Assembly: GCA_020634555.1 (NCBI GenBank)
Contig: JACKBK010000036.1
Location: forward strand, 1-34,462
From: Caldilineae bacterium
GTDB taxonomy: Bacteria > Chloroflexota > Anaerolineae > JAAEKA01
Length of the DNA stretch: 34,462 nt
Direction of reading: 5' to 3'
Each line of letters opens with the position of its first letter. The stretch's first letter is position 1. Shown one piece after another: positions 1 through 8,322 of this stretch. The notes beneath the pieces were generated by a model, which saw only the letters and a program-made list of their open reading frames with translations, did not search any database and had not been told where the DNA came from. Made by a program: the position numbers and the translations under genes.

Positions 1-36
1 AAAGAAGGGAAGAAGGGAAAAGAGGGAAAACGAAGA
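1..36. repeat. Degenerate polypurine (GGAAA-type) tract
   Basis: The window opens with an almost pure purine run made of imperfect GGGAA/AGAAGG units. Similar tracts recur in other spacers of this window (about 20325-20390, 21520-21558, 25010-25060). It is probably the edge of a spacer repeat whose other half lies outside the window. Confidence 0.5.
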
Positions 37-124
37 CACCTTCCATAGGCCTCCGGTTCCCTCTCCCAGTGGGACTGCTTGCGCCCCGGAGCGGGGAGGG
101 CCAGGGTGAGGGTTCGTCTTCGTT

Positions 125-153
125 TTGCACACAACCCCTGCCTATGTCATAAT
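125..153 (+). promoter_or_regulatory. Possible sigma70-type promoter
   Basis: TTGCAC (125-130) is followed after 17 bases by CATAAT (148-153). The ATG of the small membrane-protein ORF is at 163, so a transcript starting 6-8 bases after the -10 box would be nearly leaderless. The match is imperfect, so this is tentative. Confidence 0.3.
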
Positions 154-162
154 CCACCCACC

Positions 163-324
163 ATGCTGTTCTACCAAATCCTCACCATCATCGTCTTCAG
201 CGGCCTGATCCTCCTGGCCGTTCTCGCGTTCATCGAGCCCGGCCCTCTCAAGCGCCGCAGCCGCAATCGCCGCGGCGATGGACCGGTGAACGAAGATGTT
301 GACAGCCCGGAAGCAGAGAATTAG
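163..324 (+). CDS. Small single-pass membrane protein, unknown function
   Basis: A 53-residue ORF starts at ATG 163. Its first ~27 residues form one strongly hydrophobic helix (FYQILTIIVFSGLILLAVLA). A basic patch (KRRSRNRR) and an acidic, Asp/Glu-rich tail follow. The positive charge after the helix suggests a cytoplasmic C-terminus by the positive-inside rule. I do not recognise a family. A longer in-frame start at 79 is less likely, because the extra residues are Arg-rich and look like translated spacer. No Shine-Dalgarno is evident, but a weak promoter at 125-153 would give a near-leaderless mRNA. The next ORF fragment begins 18 bases later. It could also be a chance ORF. Confidence 0.4.
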   Translation: MLFYQILTIIVFSGLILLAVLAFIEPGPLKRRSRNRRGDGPVNEDVDSPEAEN

Positions 325-342
325 TAATTCGGGAGTCGCTCC

Positions 343-470
343 ATGATTACCCAAGTATCAGAGCAACAGGCAACACTGGCGAGACTGTGCCGCAAATATC
401 GGGTGCGGCGATTACAACTGTTCGGTTCAGCAAGCAACTGATCGGTTCGATATGCAAAGGTGATCTATTC
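343..470 (+). pseudogene. Remnant of a minimal nucleotidyltransferase (MNT-type) gene
   Basis: From ATG 343 the frame reads a short helix and then RRLQLFGSAS, stopping at 439-441. LFGS is the start of the family signature (LFGSxAxG...SDxD) of minimal nucleotidyltransferases such as MntA-type antitoxins. Treating one AGCA at the break as a 4-base duplication lets the frame continue as ATDRFDMQR. That resembles the normal family continuation, but it then meets another stop. The rest of the domain, including the catalytic Asp pair, is missing. This is best read as a decayed 5' fragment directly upstream of hicBA, perhaps left when one toxin-antitoxin locus replaced another. The family call rests on a short stretch. 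Confidence 0.5.
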
Positions 471-485
471 CCTGGAGATATTGCC

Positions 486-701
486 ATGCGCAACGAGTTT
501 ACTGCCGTCGTCGAACAAGACGAAAATTGGTTTGTCGCTTACTCGCCCGAGATTCCAGGCGCTAACGGACAAGGCCGAACAAAGGACGAGGCGATTGAAA
601 GCCTGCGGGATGCCATCTTGCTTATTCTGGAAGACAGACGAGAGGACGGTTTGCGCGGCGCGCCGCATGAAGCTGTACGTGAGATGGTTGTCGTGGAATG
701 A
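486..701 (+). CDS. hicB: HicB-family antitoxin (short form)
   Basis: A 71-residue protein with the degraded RNase-H-like HicB fold: an opening strand (FTAVVEQDENWFVAYSPEIP), then the G-x-G-x-T-x-x-E-A helix start (GQGRTKDEAIESLRDAI) and a closing strand. The start is ATG 486, preceded by GGAG at 473-476. An upstream GTG at 387 would add residues encoded by the nucleotidyltransferase remnant and is rejected. The family neutralises the HicA mRNA interferase by direct binding. This form ends soon after the core domain and shows no C-terminal ribbon-helix-helix or HTH, so DNA-binding autoregulation is not evident. It overlaps hicA by four bases (ATGA), which indicates translational coupling, with the antitoxin made first. 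Confidence 0.85.
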   Translation: MRNEFTAVVEQDENWFVAYSPEIPGANGQGRTKDEAIESLRDAILLILEDRREDGLRGAPHEAVREMVVVE

Positions 702-889
702 AGCGGAGCGCGCTGCTGAGGCACCTACGTAAGCACGGTTGCTATCTCAAACGAGAAGGCCGGTCTCATTCGCTGTGGACAAACCCACAGACAGGAGCAG
801 TAGAAGCCGTTCCGCGTCATACAGAGATATCGGATCTGCTGGCGCGAAAAATCTGTCAGGCGTTATCGGTCCCGGAGATTGGGCGCTGA
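698..889 (+). CDS. hicA: HicA-family mRNA interferase toxin
   Basis: A 63-residue basic protein with the dsRBD-like HicA fold. It starts as a helix (KRSALLRHLRKHG), followed by the characteristic G-R/S-H strand (REGRSHSLW) with the catalytic His at residue 24. It ends with the E-x-x-x-L-x-x-x-I helix region (EISDLLARKICQAL). Known HicA proteins cleave mRNA and tmRNA independently of the ribosome. The ATG at 698 overlaps the hicB stop codon. The length and key residues look complete, so the toxin is probably functional. The gene converges on the CHAT gene, whose stop codon is at 929, with no obvious terminator in the 39-base gap. Confidence 0.87.
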   Translation: MKRSALLRHLRKHGCYLKREGRSHSLWTNPQTGAVEAVPRHTEISDLLARKICQALSVPEIGR

Positions 890-928
890 AAGACCGTATC
901 ACTTTAGCTCACGCCGCCCGACCCCTCA

Positions 929-2005
929 TCAAATTTTTAAGAACACCACCGCCCCGGGATCGCAGTTGGGACACAACAGTTGCGGCACATCAACATCCCT
1001 CAGCCCGGCCAGATCAATCTGGTTGCGCCCCAGCTCGAAGGCAACCTTGACACTTTTCCCGTAGGCAAGCCCTCCATAGAACGCGGCAGCAAAGGCGCGT
1101 GCGTCCTTGTCGCCAATCTCCTCCGACATCCCCACCACGCAATCGACATGCTGCGCGATGGCCTTGGCCTGCGACTGCGAGAAACACGCGTTCAGCACCA
1201 CGCAGCGAATGTGATCAACCAACAATGAGAAGGCGTTAGCCAGCGTCTGCGGCAGGACAGGGTAGGCGCGCCCGGCATCGTCCTGAAAGAGTATCTCGCC
1301 CGACGATGCACCGTGGCCGCTGAAGTGTACAATCTGCGGTTCATGGCGCATCAGCAGCCCTTGCAGGTCAACTGCGCGCACCGCGTGGGCCTGTTGCAGG
1401 TCGAACATGTCGCGATAGCGCGCCAGTTGCAACGCCTGGTCGATGGCCCGCACCTCCTCGCCCAGCCGCAGCCGTGCGGTGTCCGTCGGGTTGGCTGCCA
1501 GGAACAAGACCTTGATCCGCGGCTTCTCAGGCGCCGCTGCTGGTCCAATCCCGCTGGACACATGCACACCCTCGATGACAAAGTCACCCGCCACGTTGAT
1601 GCCCGACGCGCTGACACCGGTGGCTGCCCCGGCCGCCTGGACGTTGATGTCTGCCAGACGCATCGACCCGGCCTGAATGTCCTTCAAGTCAACGCCGATG
1701 CTGCGCGCCGCTTCCGGCGAATGCTTCTCCACCGCGTCTAACAGCGCCTGCGCCAGTTTCTGCACATCTGGGTCGTTCGCCGCGCCGCTGGCCGCCAGTT
1801 GCTTGTCGGCAAACGCCTGCAGATCCTTGGAAGACGGGTCAGTCTCCAGGACATCCACACCGGCGGCAGCCCTGGCATACCTGCCCTTGATCAGCCTCTT
1901 GAGTCCCGCGTAGGCATCCTTGACAGCCTGCGCGGCCGTATCGGTCAGACCGGCGGCCGCTCCTGCAGCCAGTGCTGTGACGATGATCGTGCTTATCGGT
2001 TCCAT
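929..2005 (-). CDS. CHAT-domain caspase-like protein with N-terminal adaptor domain and beta motif
   Basis: The protein has 358 residues. Residues 1-~100 form an Ala-rich, mostly helical domain that starts MEPISTIIVTALAAGAAAG. Residues ~103-150 are a glycine-punctuated beta-prone stretch (IGVDLKDIQAG, then GINVAGDFVIEGV). Residues ~163-358 are a CHAT domain, with its first strand (KVLFLAANP), the catalytic His in VHFSGHG (H231) and the catalytic Cys in VVLNACFS (C274). CHAT proteins are caspase/separase-like cysteine proteases, often effectors in bacterial conflict systems. The N-terminal ~120 residues align with the N-terminus of the NB-ARC protein upstream; the genes are 19 bases apart and likely cotranscribed. 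The start is ATG 2005 with AGGAG upstream. I infer it is the effector partner of the NB-ARC protein(s). The substrate is unknown. Confidence 0.85.
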   Translation of the reverse strand: MEPISTIIVTALAAGAAAGLTDTAAQAVKDAYAGLKRLIKGRYARAAAGVDVLETDPSSKDLQAFADKQLAASGAANDPDVQKLAQALLDAVEKHSPEAARSIGVDLKDIQAGSMRLADINVQAAGAATGVSASGINVAGDFVIEGVHVSSGIGPAAAPEKPRIKVLFLAANPTDTARLRLGEEVRAIDQALQLARYRDMFDLQQAHAVRAVDLQGLLMRHEPQIVHFSGHGASSGEILFQDDAGRAYPVLPQTLANAFSLLVDHIRCVVLNACFSQSQAKAIAQHVDCVVGMSEEIGDKDARAFAAAFYGGLAYGKSVKVAFELGRNQIDLAGLRDVDVPQLLCPNCDPGAVVFLKI

Positions 2006-2024
2006 GGGACAATCTCCTGTTGGC

Positions 2025-5000
2025 CTAGTACGGAGGGTCGGGGAGGTTGAATGGATTGTTTACCCGGATGGTCAGCTCGCTCTCCGGCCCTGACAGGACA
2101 ACCGGCGGGCGCCTGGCCAGCACGGCGTCCAAGGCGTCGGCCAGGCGGCTATCGGGCGGCGGATTCCACCGGCACTGTGCCAGAACGAGGCGGGTCAACA
2201 CGGCGTCCAACGCGGTCGGGCTGCGCACGGCGTAGGGTACCAGCGCCCGCAGCCACGGCAGCGGCTCCATCGGCTCCAGCCCGCTGTCGGCCGTTGCCAG
2301 TATCTCCGCTGCCAGCCGCGCGGCCAGGTGCGGCAGGAATCCCGGATCGGGCACCGCCACCTCGTCTCCGTCGTTCAATGGATGCTCGCCGCCGTTGAGC
2401 TGCCGCAAATCCTCCACCGGTCGTTGGTAGAGCCGCGCCAACTCGTCGAAGGTGCTGGCCTCTCTTGCCCAATCAGGCAATGTCAGCGCGTCGGGGTTAC
2501 GCCCTGCATAGTCGTAGCCAATCCGGTGCAGGCTGGCGAACTCCGGCAACCAGACCGCGTCGGCGAGACGTCCGAAACGCTCGCGCACCGAGAACGACGG
2601 CCACCAGTACTGGCGCATCGCGTTGACCCGCGCCGTCATGCGCGCGCAGAAGCTGGGATCCTGGATGTTGTGCGCGGCTCGCAGCGCCCAGTCCAGCGCC
2701 TCGTCGATGGCAGCCTGGTCGGCCGGCTGGCAAACACGGATCGCTTCGGCCAGCGCCAGACATGCCGGCGCCTGAAAACCGGCAAAACCTGAGTTGGCCA
2801 GTCCCAGCGCGGCGTCCAGTACCTGCCCGGCCAACCCATGATCGCCCAGCAGCCAGCCGACTGCCTGCGCGTTGGCCAGCATCATCCGCTTGTAGCGCGC
2901 CCAGGTGTCGCTCCCTTCCTGCTCGCGGCCAGGCTTGAGCGTCGAAGCCTGATCCTGAAGCTGGCGCGCCTGGTCGATCAGATCATAGCGAGCCACGGTA
3001 TCGCCAACCTGAGCGCGCAGGGCAGTCATAGCGATGAGAAGCCCCGCCTCGAACTCGACACTGGGGCCGCCCAGCGCAGCGCCCAGAATCCGCTCGACGG
3101 CCTCCTGCACCCATGGGCCGCCGTCGTTGAGCGGGTATTGCACGACATAGCCCAGCAGCAGCCAGAGCGAGCTGTAGCGATATTCAGGGTAGTTATAGTT
3201 GCTGTAGACGCTCAGGTACTGGTCCAGCGCCTCCATGCCCTCGACAGGGTGGTGCGCCCCGTAAACCACCAGATACGGGCCATCCAGCTCCGCCAGGTAG
3301 CGGGTCGTGCTGCGGATGTCGTCGTCGCCGCTGCCGGTGCCCTGCCCGCCGCCGTGATAGACGCCCTGCCCGGGACCGGTGCCTTGATAGATGCCGATGG
3401 TTCCGCCCATGTCTGGCCTGGCGCGTGGATGGTCCGGGTCCTCCACATCCGGGTCCAGGCCGCGGCTGATGATCAGCTCGCGGTCGTATGACCAGCCGCC
3501 GACCCGCTTTACCAGTTGCTCGATCAGCGGGCCGTCGGCCACGTCCGGAGGAACCATGTAGACGAGGTCCGGCGCGGGCACGTCCGGCCAAAGGCTGGCC
3601 CGTACCCACTGGGACATGAATTGCAGCGTCTCGTCGAACCCGATTGCGGCCGACACCTCGTCGCACAGCGCGCGCGCCTCGGCCTGCGACCTCGTCGGCG
3701 CCAACCAGGCCACCAGGAGAAGCAGCGCCTGGCGCCAGCGGTCGCTGATGTCGAACAGCTCGCTGCGCCGCCTGGCCGCTGCCAGATCGCCCTGGCGCGC
3801 CGTTTGCAACACCGGTTCAGCCCGCTGGTGCTCGCGCCTGAACCGCACCAGCGCGTCGGCGGCGCGCACGAGGAGCGCAATCCCCAGGGGATCGTCGTCG
3901 GTCACCGCGGCGTCCAGCACCAGTTCCAGGGCATCCTCCAGCGCCGGCAGGTCGCGGGTGGCTGCCTCGTGCGCGGTCTGCCAGGCTGGATCTTCGACCA
4001 GCGCCACCAGGCTCTCGGTCAGGGCGTGGCGCGCCGGCTGCGAGCTGGTGCGCGCCGCCCACGAGCGGTGAAAGGCCAGCCAGCGCCAGGCGTAGCTGTC
4101 AATTGCCGGCGGGTGGTCGGTCCAGCGCGCCGCCAGCCGCCCGTGCAGGTCGGCGCGGTTCGCCAGGGTTGGGTAGAGATAGTCGCGCAACACGTCGTGC
4201 AAACGAATCGTAAGGGCGCCGCCATCGTAATCAAGCAGGGATAGCGGCTCCAAACGTCCGGTGATGAAATCCCTGGCATCCTCGAAATCCAACCCGGCGG
4301 TGAGCTGCCAAAGCTGCCAGGCGCGCTGCAAGGGAATCGGCGTCTCCGGCGGAAAGATGGCCAGCTCGCTGTAGCGGCTGCGCTGTTCCGGCTTGAGCAG
4401 TTCCAGGCTGGCCTCCACCGTGGCCGCCACGGCTCGCTCGCGCGGACCGTTGCGATTGTCGCCATCGTCGCGGTCGTCGCGGTCGTCGGGATCGAAGGCC
4501 ACCACCCCCTTGCGTCTCAGGTCGCTCTCGGCGTCGTCCAGCGCCCGGCCCGGCGGCGTGCTCTGCTGGTCGATCCGGTAGCGCAGCGTGCCGTTGGCCA
4601 GGCTGAGCAGCACCGGCCAGTAGCCCAGGCGCTCGGCCAGAGCATCCAGCCGTCCTTCGTAGCCAGGCGGCAGCCCAACGCCCAGCAACGCGCGTGCGTT
4701 CTCGGGGCGCATACTTCCCAGCTTGACCAACCGCGCGCCGGCGGGCAACACGCGGGCGTTGCGCGTCGTGATCAGCCGCGCACAGCCCGCGCTGGCCTTG
4801 ACCAGCTCGGACACATGGGCCGCGTTCCAGACGTCATCGATCACCAACAGCACCTTGCGCCCGTCCAGAGCCTTCTGCAACTGGTCGCGCGCGCCGTTGA
4901 GGGTCGCGCAGCCGTTGCACTGGCCGGTCAGCGTGATCACCAGGTCTTCCAGGGTGGCCCGTGGGTCAGGCAGGGACTTGCCCACCTCGACCCAGAGAAT

Positions 5001-5612
5001 ACCGTCGGCGCAGGCTGCTTGCAGGCCGGGGTCGGCGCAGACCAGCCGCGCCAGGATCGTCTTGCCAGACCCGCCGAAGCCGTGCAGCCCCACGGTGTTG
5101 GGCAGCAGGCGCTCGTCGTCATCGAGCAGATACCCCATGACCTTTTGCAGCTCATCGGGCCGCGCCACGTGGTCCGGACCAGGCGGCGGCGCACGGAAGC
5201 GCGGCGCCGGCGGCGCGGCCGGCGCACCACCCACCTGGTAGATGATGTGGTAGGTGTGGATGTCGTGGATATGGACGTCGCCGGCCGCGATGACGTTGTC
5301 CAGATCGACGCCGATGACGCCGGCGGTCGTGGGCGCGCTGGCCTGGACACTCTTCAACAACGCCAGCGCCGCCTCCAACAACTGCACATCCTGCCCCGCG
5401 CCGGCAGCGTCCAGTTGCTTGCGCAGGTAGGCTTGCAGTTCCTTCGAGCCGGGATCAGCCGCCAGCACTCCTGCGTTGACGGTTGGGTAGTTCGCCGCCA
5501 GCCGCGCCAGCAACGCAGCGTGCGCATCCCGAAACGCGGGAGTAGCGCCGCCGGCCGCGTCCGCCGCCGCGCCGGCCGCCAGGGCCGTGACGATCAGGGT
5601 TGTGGGGTCCAT
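2025..5612 (-). CDS. NB-ARC (NLR-like STAND) ATPase with adaptor N-terminus and LysM-like C-terminal segment
   Basis: The protein has 1195 residues and a start ATG at 5612 with GAGG upstream. Residues 1-~95 are homologous to the N-terminus of the neighbouring CHAT protein (MDPTTLIVTALAAGAAA; DPGSKELQAY). Residues ~98-129 carry the beta-prone motif (GVDLDNVIAAGDVHIHDI, then YQVGG). The NB-ARC core follows: Walker A GFGGSGKT (178-185), Walker B VLLVIDD (254-260), the sensor-like LITTRNARV, then winged-helix and helical-repeat regions. A Gly-rich spacer lies at ~737-760. Near residues 1050-1090 there is a LysM-like segment (TFDELARLYQRPVEDLRQLN, ending VAVPD) that lacks the usual leading YxVxxGDTL. 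STAND ATPases oligomerise when a ligand is sensed. I infer a sensor that recruits the CHAT effector through the shared N-termini. An Asp/Arg repeat (DDRDDRDDGDN) is coded near 4455-4490. Confidence 0.85.
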   Translation of the reverse strand: MDPTTLIVTALAAGAAADAAGGATPAFRDAHAALLARLAANYPTVNAGVLAADPGSKELQAYLRKQLDAAGAGQDVQLLEAALALLKSVQASAPTTAGVIGVDLDNVIAAGDVHIHDIHTYHIIYQVGGAPAAPPAPRFRAPPPGPDHVARPDELQKVMGYLLDDDERLLPNTVGLHGFGGSGKTILARLVCADPGLQAACADGILWVEVGKSLPDPRATLEDLVITLTGQCNGCATLNGARDQLQKALDGRKVLLVIDDVWNAAHVSELVKASAGCARLITTRNARVLPAGARLVKLGSMRPENARALLGVGLPPGYEGRLDALAERLGYWPVLLSLANGTLRYRIDQQSTPPGRALDDAESDLRRKGVVAFDPDDRDDRDDGDNRNGPRERAVAATVEASLELLKPEQRSRYSELAIFPPETPIPLQRAWQLWQLTAGLDFEDARDFITGRLEPLSLLDYDGGALTIRLHDVLRDYLYPTLANRADLHGRLAARWTDHPPAIDSYAWRWLAFHRSWAARTSSQPARHALTESLVALVEDPAWQTAHEAATRDLPALEDALELVLDAAVTDDDPLGIALLVRAADALVRFRREHQRAEPVLQTARQGDLAAARRRSELFDISDRWRQALLLLVAWLAPTRSQAEARALCDEVSAAIGFDETLQFMSQWVRASLWPDVPAPDLVYMVPPDVADGPLIEQLVKRVGGWSYDRELIISRGLDPDVEDPDHPRARPDMGGTIGIYQGTGPGQGVYHGGGQGTGSGDDDIRSTTRYLAELDGPYLVVYGAHHPVEGMEALDQYLSVYSNYNYPEYRYSSLWLLLGYVVQYPLNDGGPWVQEAVERILGAALGGPSVEFEAGLLIAMTALRAQVGDTVARYDLIDQARQLQDQASTLKPGREQEGSDTWARYKRMMLANAQAVGWLLGDHGLAGQVLDAALGLANSGFAGFQAPACLALAEAIRVCQPADQAAIDEALDWALRAAHNIQDPSFCARMTARVNAMRQYWWPSFSVRERFGRLADAVWLPEFASLHRIGYDYAGRNPDALTLPDWAREASTFDELARLYQRPVEDLRQLNGGEHPLNDGDEVAVPDPGFLPHLAARLAAEILATADSGLEPMEPLPWLRALVPYAVRSPTALDAVLTRLVLAQCRWNPPPDSRLADALDAVLARRPPVVLSGPESELTIRVNNPFNLPDPPY

Positions 5613-5623
5613 GTCAGGCTCCT

Positions 5624-5668
5624 CTCCGTGCTCCTACTCGTACTCCTACTCATCCTCGTCCTCTGATA
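5624..5668. repeat. Degenerate CTCCTACTCGTAC tract at gene junction
   Basis: This pyrimidine tract of CTCCTACTC-like units fills the spacer between the two NB-ARC genes. It runs into the upstream gene: the last codons of that gene (Glu/Asp repeats) and its stop at 5646-5648 lie inside the tract. The same unit type recurs at 13186-13282 and 28580-28667. Confidence 0.55.
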
Positions 5669-8200
5669 ATTCTTGCGCGGCCAGCAACTGTGCCAGGAAC
5701 GCCTCGTGCTGTGCCAAGGTTTGCCCGGCGGCGTCCTGGGGCAGATGATAGCGGTGCAGGATCTCAACGGACCGAGTAAGATGTTCGATAGCTTCCCCTT
5801 GCCGACCCAGGTACTGCCCGAGGACAAAAGCAAGATTGAACAGAAGCGCCGCCTCCTCAGCCACTGCGCCGATTTCGTGCAGCGTCCGACCGACCTCAGC
5901 AAACATGTCTAAAGCACGTTCCAGATCGCCTTGGTGGAATAAGACCCATGCCATGTTGTTGAGCGTCGCCGCCTCGCCCGACCGGTCTCCCACCTGCCGC
6001 TCAGCGCAGCGCAAGCTCGTAGTCGCCAGCGCCTTCGTCTCGCCCAGCTTTATCACCCCACGATGTTGAGGGTCGCCTCGACCGACCGATCGGCGACATA
6101 GCCGAACGTAGCGCAGCGCCTGCTTCGCCAGCGCATCAGACCGCACGATGTTACTCAATCGTTGCTTCCCTCGATCCCACTGGCGTCAGCAAGAGTGCCT
6201 GTCATATTGTCAGCCTTCCCTTCCCCGCCGCCTCGCCCATTGTTCAGGTTACGCTCCCCTGCCGATCACGACTTCAGCGGCAGTGCCTGCTCATATGTAC
6301 CAGCGCTTCCTCTTCTCACCCAGCGCATCGTACACCCCATGCCAATATTGTTGCGTCGTCGCCTCGCTGACCGATCGCCCACCTGGCGATTCAGCGCAGC
6401 GCCTGCTCGTAATAGCCAGCGCCTCCTCTTCTCGCCCAGCTCATCGTACACTCCGCCAATGTTGTTCAGGGTCACCGCCTCGCCCGACCGATCGCCCACC
6501 TGCCGCCTGCAGCGGCAGCGCCTGCTCGTAGTACCCCAGCGCCTCCTGCTTCTCGCCCAGCGCAGAGTACACCACTCCGATGTTGCTCAGCGTCGTCGCC
6601 TCGCCCGACCGGTCGCCCACCTGCCGCCTCAGCGGCAGCGCCTGCTCGTAGTACCGCAGCGCCTCCTGCTTCTCGCCCAGCGCATCGTACACCGCACCGA
6701 TGTTACTCAGGTCACCGCTCGCCGATGGTCGCCCACTCAGCCGCTACAGCGGCAGCGCCTTCGTAGTACCGCAGCGCCTCCTGCTTCTCGCCTAGCGCAT
6801 CGTACATGAAGGCCAGAGCATGTAACATCCAAGCTTGACGTCCGGCGTCCTCCGTCTTTTCCGCCGACGCCAGGCCCGTACGCGCAAGTTGCTCGTAATC
6901 TGACCAAAGCCCCTGTCGTTCCTGGAACGTTCGCAAAGAACGATGAAATCGAACAGTCGCTCGTCGTCCGGCAGGTTTCGATCTGCCACGCCCACGCCTG
7001 CATCACCTGCGGATAGCAGTCTGTATCCGCTGCCAGTCCTCTCGATCTTCATCCACCAGCGCAGGTAGTAGTCGCGATGGCGTTCGATCGCGGTTGGTTC
7101 CAGCTTGGTCCGCGACGTCGGCCAGCACCTGGTGCAGCGCCAGCCGCTCGGCTTCGCCGTCGCTGCGCTCCAGCAGATTGCGAGCGATCAACAGCGCCAG
7201 CGTCGCCGCGCCGGCCTCCGTCACCGCTCCGCCGCTTCCAGGCTGAAGGTCGCCGGCAGGCGCAAACGCGCCCAGCGCGTGGAAGGCTGCCACGGCCTCG
7301 TCCGGCAACCCGGATAGGCTCAGGGCGATGGTCTCGCGCAGCGTCACCTGTGCATCGTCCAATGCGCCCAGCCGCTGGCCGCCAGTGCCAGCCGCCGGGC
7401 GGGGTCGGCCAGCTCGTCCAGCGCAGCTGCGCTCAGCTCGGCGAAGTAGCTGCGCTCGGCGCGGCCAGGTAGCCGCCCAACAGCTCCAGCGCCAACGGCA
7501 GCCCGTCCACCGTGCGCGCCAGAGCGCGGCCGCCTGCGGGTCGGCTGCCACGCCTCCGGCGCCAGGGTTCGCAAGAGATCGTAGGCCGGGTCGTTTTCGA
7601 GGTCGGCACGCTCACCGACTGGCTGGCGCCGGCGAACCGGCGCGCGATGGACTGGTCGCGCGTCGTCAGCAGGTGGCTGCATCCCGGCCCGCCGCAGCGC
7701 ATCAGGTCGGCTGCGTCCTGGTGCCAGGCGTCGTCGATCACCAGCAGCAATCGTCGCTGCCCGATCGCGTTGCGCACGGCCTGGGCGCGGGCTGGCAGCG
7801 CCGGCAGGTCGCTGACGTCGATCCCCAGCGCGGTTGCCCAGGCCGCGAGTTGGCTGGGCACGTCGGGTGCCGGTCCCAGCCCAGCCCACAGCACCCCATC
7901 GGCGAAATGCGCCAGCACCCGCGGATGGTACGCCAGCACCACCGCCAGCGTGGTCTTGCCGACCCCCGGCAGCCCCTCCGCCGACAGCGCGGGGCTATGT
8001 CCGGCGCACAAGAGCGCGACGAGATTGTCCACCAGCGCGTCCCGTCCCAGGAAGTGGTTGGGTAGCGACGGCACGTTGACCCATAGCGGCGGCGGGTCGG
8101 CCATCTGCGTGATGTTGTGGATGGTCACGCCGCTGATGATCAGGTTGCCGCCGGCGGTGACGTTTTCCAGGTTGATGCCGGTGGTGGTGGGTTGGTTCAC
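5646..8200 (-). pseudogene. Frameshifted NB-ARC-TPR protein gene (second NLR-like gene)
   Basis: Reading from GTG 8200 (GGAGG upstream), the first ~195 codons are intact. They encode the beta motif at the extreme N-terminus (GINLENVTAGGNLIISGVTI), then an NB-ARC core with Walker A GLPGVGKTT (76-84) and Walker B LLLVIDDAW. After about 7612 the homology hops between all three frames: PAYDLLRTLAPEAW in one, TVDGLPLALELLGGYL in another, ALDDAQVTLRETIALSLSGL in a third. It continues through ~40-residue TPR units (GDRSGEATTLSNIG, YSALGEKQEALGYYEQALPL) to a stop at 5646. At least eight indels are needed, while the adjacent 3.6-kb NB-ARC gene is intact. Gene decay is likely. Sequencing or assembly error in the TPR array is the alternative. 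Unbroken, it would encode about 850 residues. Confidence 0.8.
5990..6830. repeat. Tandem ~120-bp repeats encoding TPR units
   Basis: About seven imperfect copies of a ~120-bp unit, recognisable from the recurring CGCCTCCTGCTTCTCGCCCA and CGACCGGTCGCCCACCTG blocks, each coding for one 40-residue TPR on the minus strand. Copies at about 6490-6720 are the cleanest. Those nearer 6000-6400 carry small indels that break the frame. Such arrays can vary in copy number by recombination and are prone to misassembly. Confidence 0.7.
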
Positions 8201-8250
8201 TCCGTCCTCCCGGTTTCTGCGATCAAGGTTGCCGGTCGTTCGACACGTAA

Positions 8251-8279
8251 ATTATAGCAGCCGCGCCGCGAATGGGCAA
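8251..8279 (-). promoter_or_regulatory. Sigma70-type promoter of the NB-ARC/CHAT cluster
   Basis: On the minus strand, TTGCCC (8274-8279) is followed by a 17-base spacer and a perfect TATAAT (8251-8256). Transcription would start near 8244, about 44 bases ahead of the GTG at 8200. No other promoter was evident before the two downstream genes, whose gaps are only 33 and 19 bases, so this could drive the whole cluster. Confidence 0.6.
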
Positions 8280-8322
8280 CCAACTCGACATTTTTCACAG
8301 GCTTGCGATTCGTCTGCTTCCA

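Noticed and set aside
79..162. N-terminal extension of the small membrane protein from position 79
   Set aside because: The extension is Arg-rich, overlaps spacer-like repeats and would bury the hydrophobic start; ATG 163 is preferred.
5646..8200. Programmed frameshifting in the NB-ARC-TPR gene
   Set aside because: At least eight shifts in both directions without a common slippery sequence are far more like decay or sequencing error.
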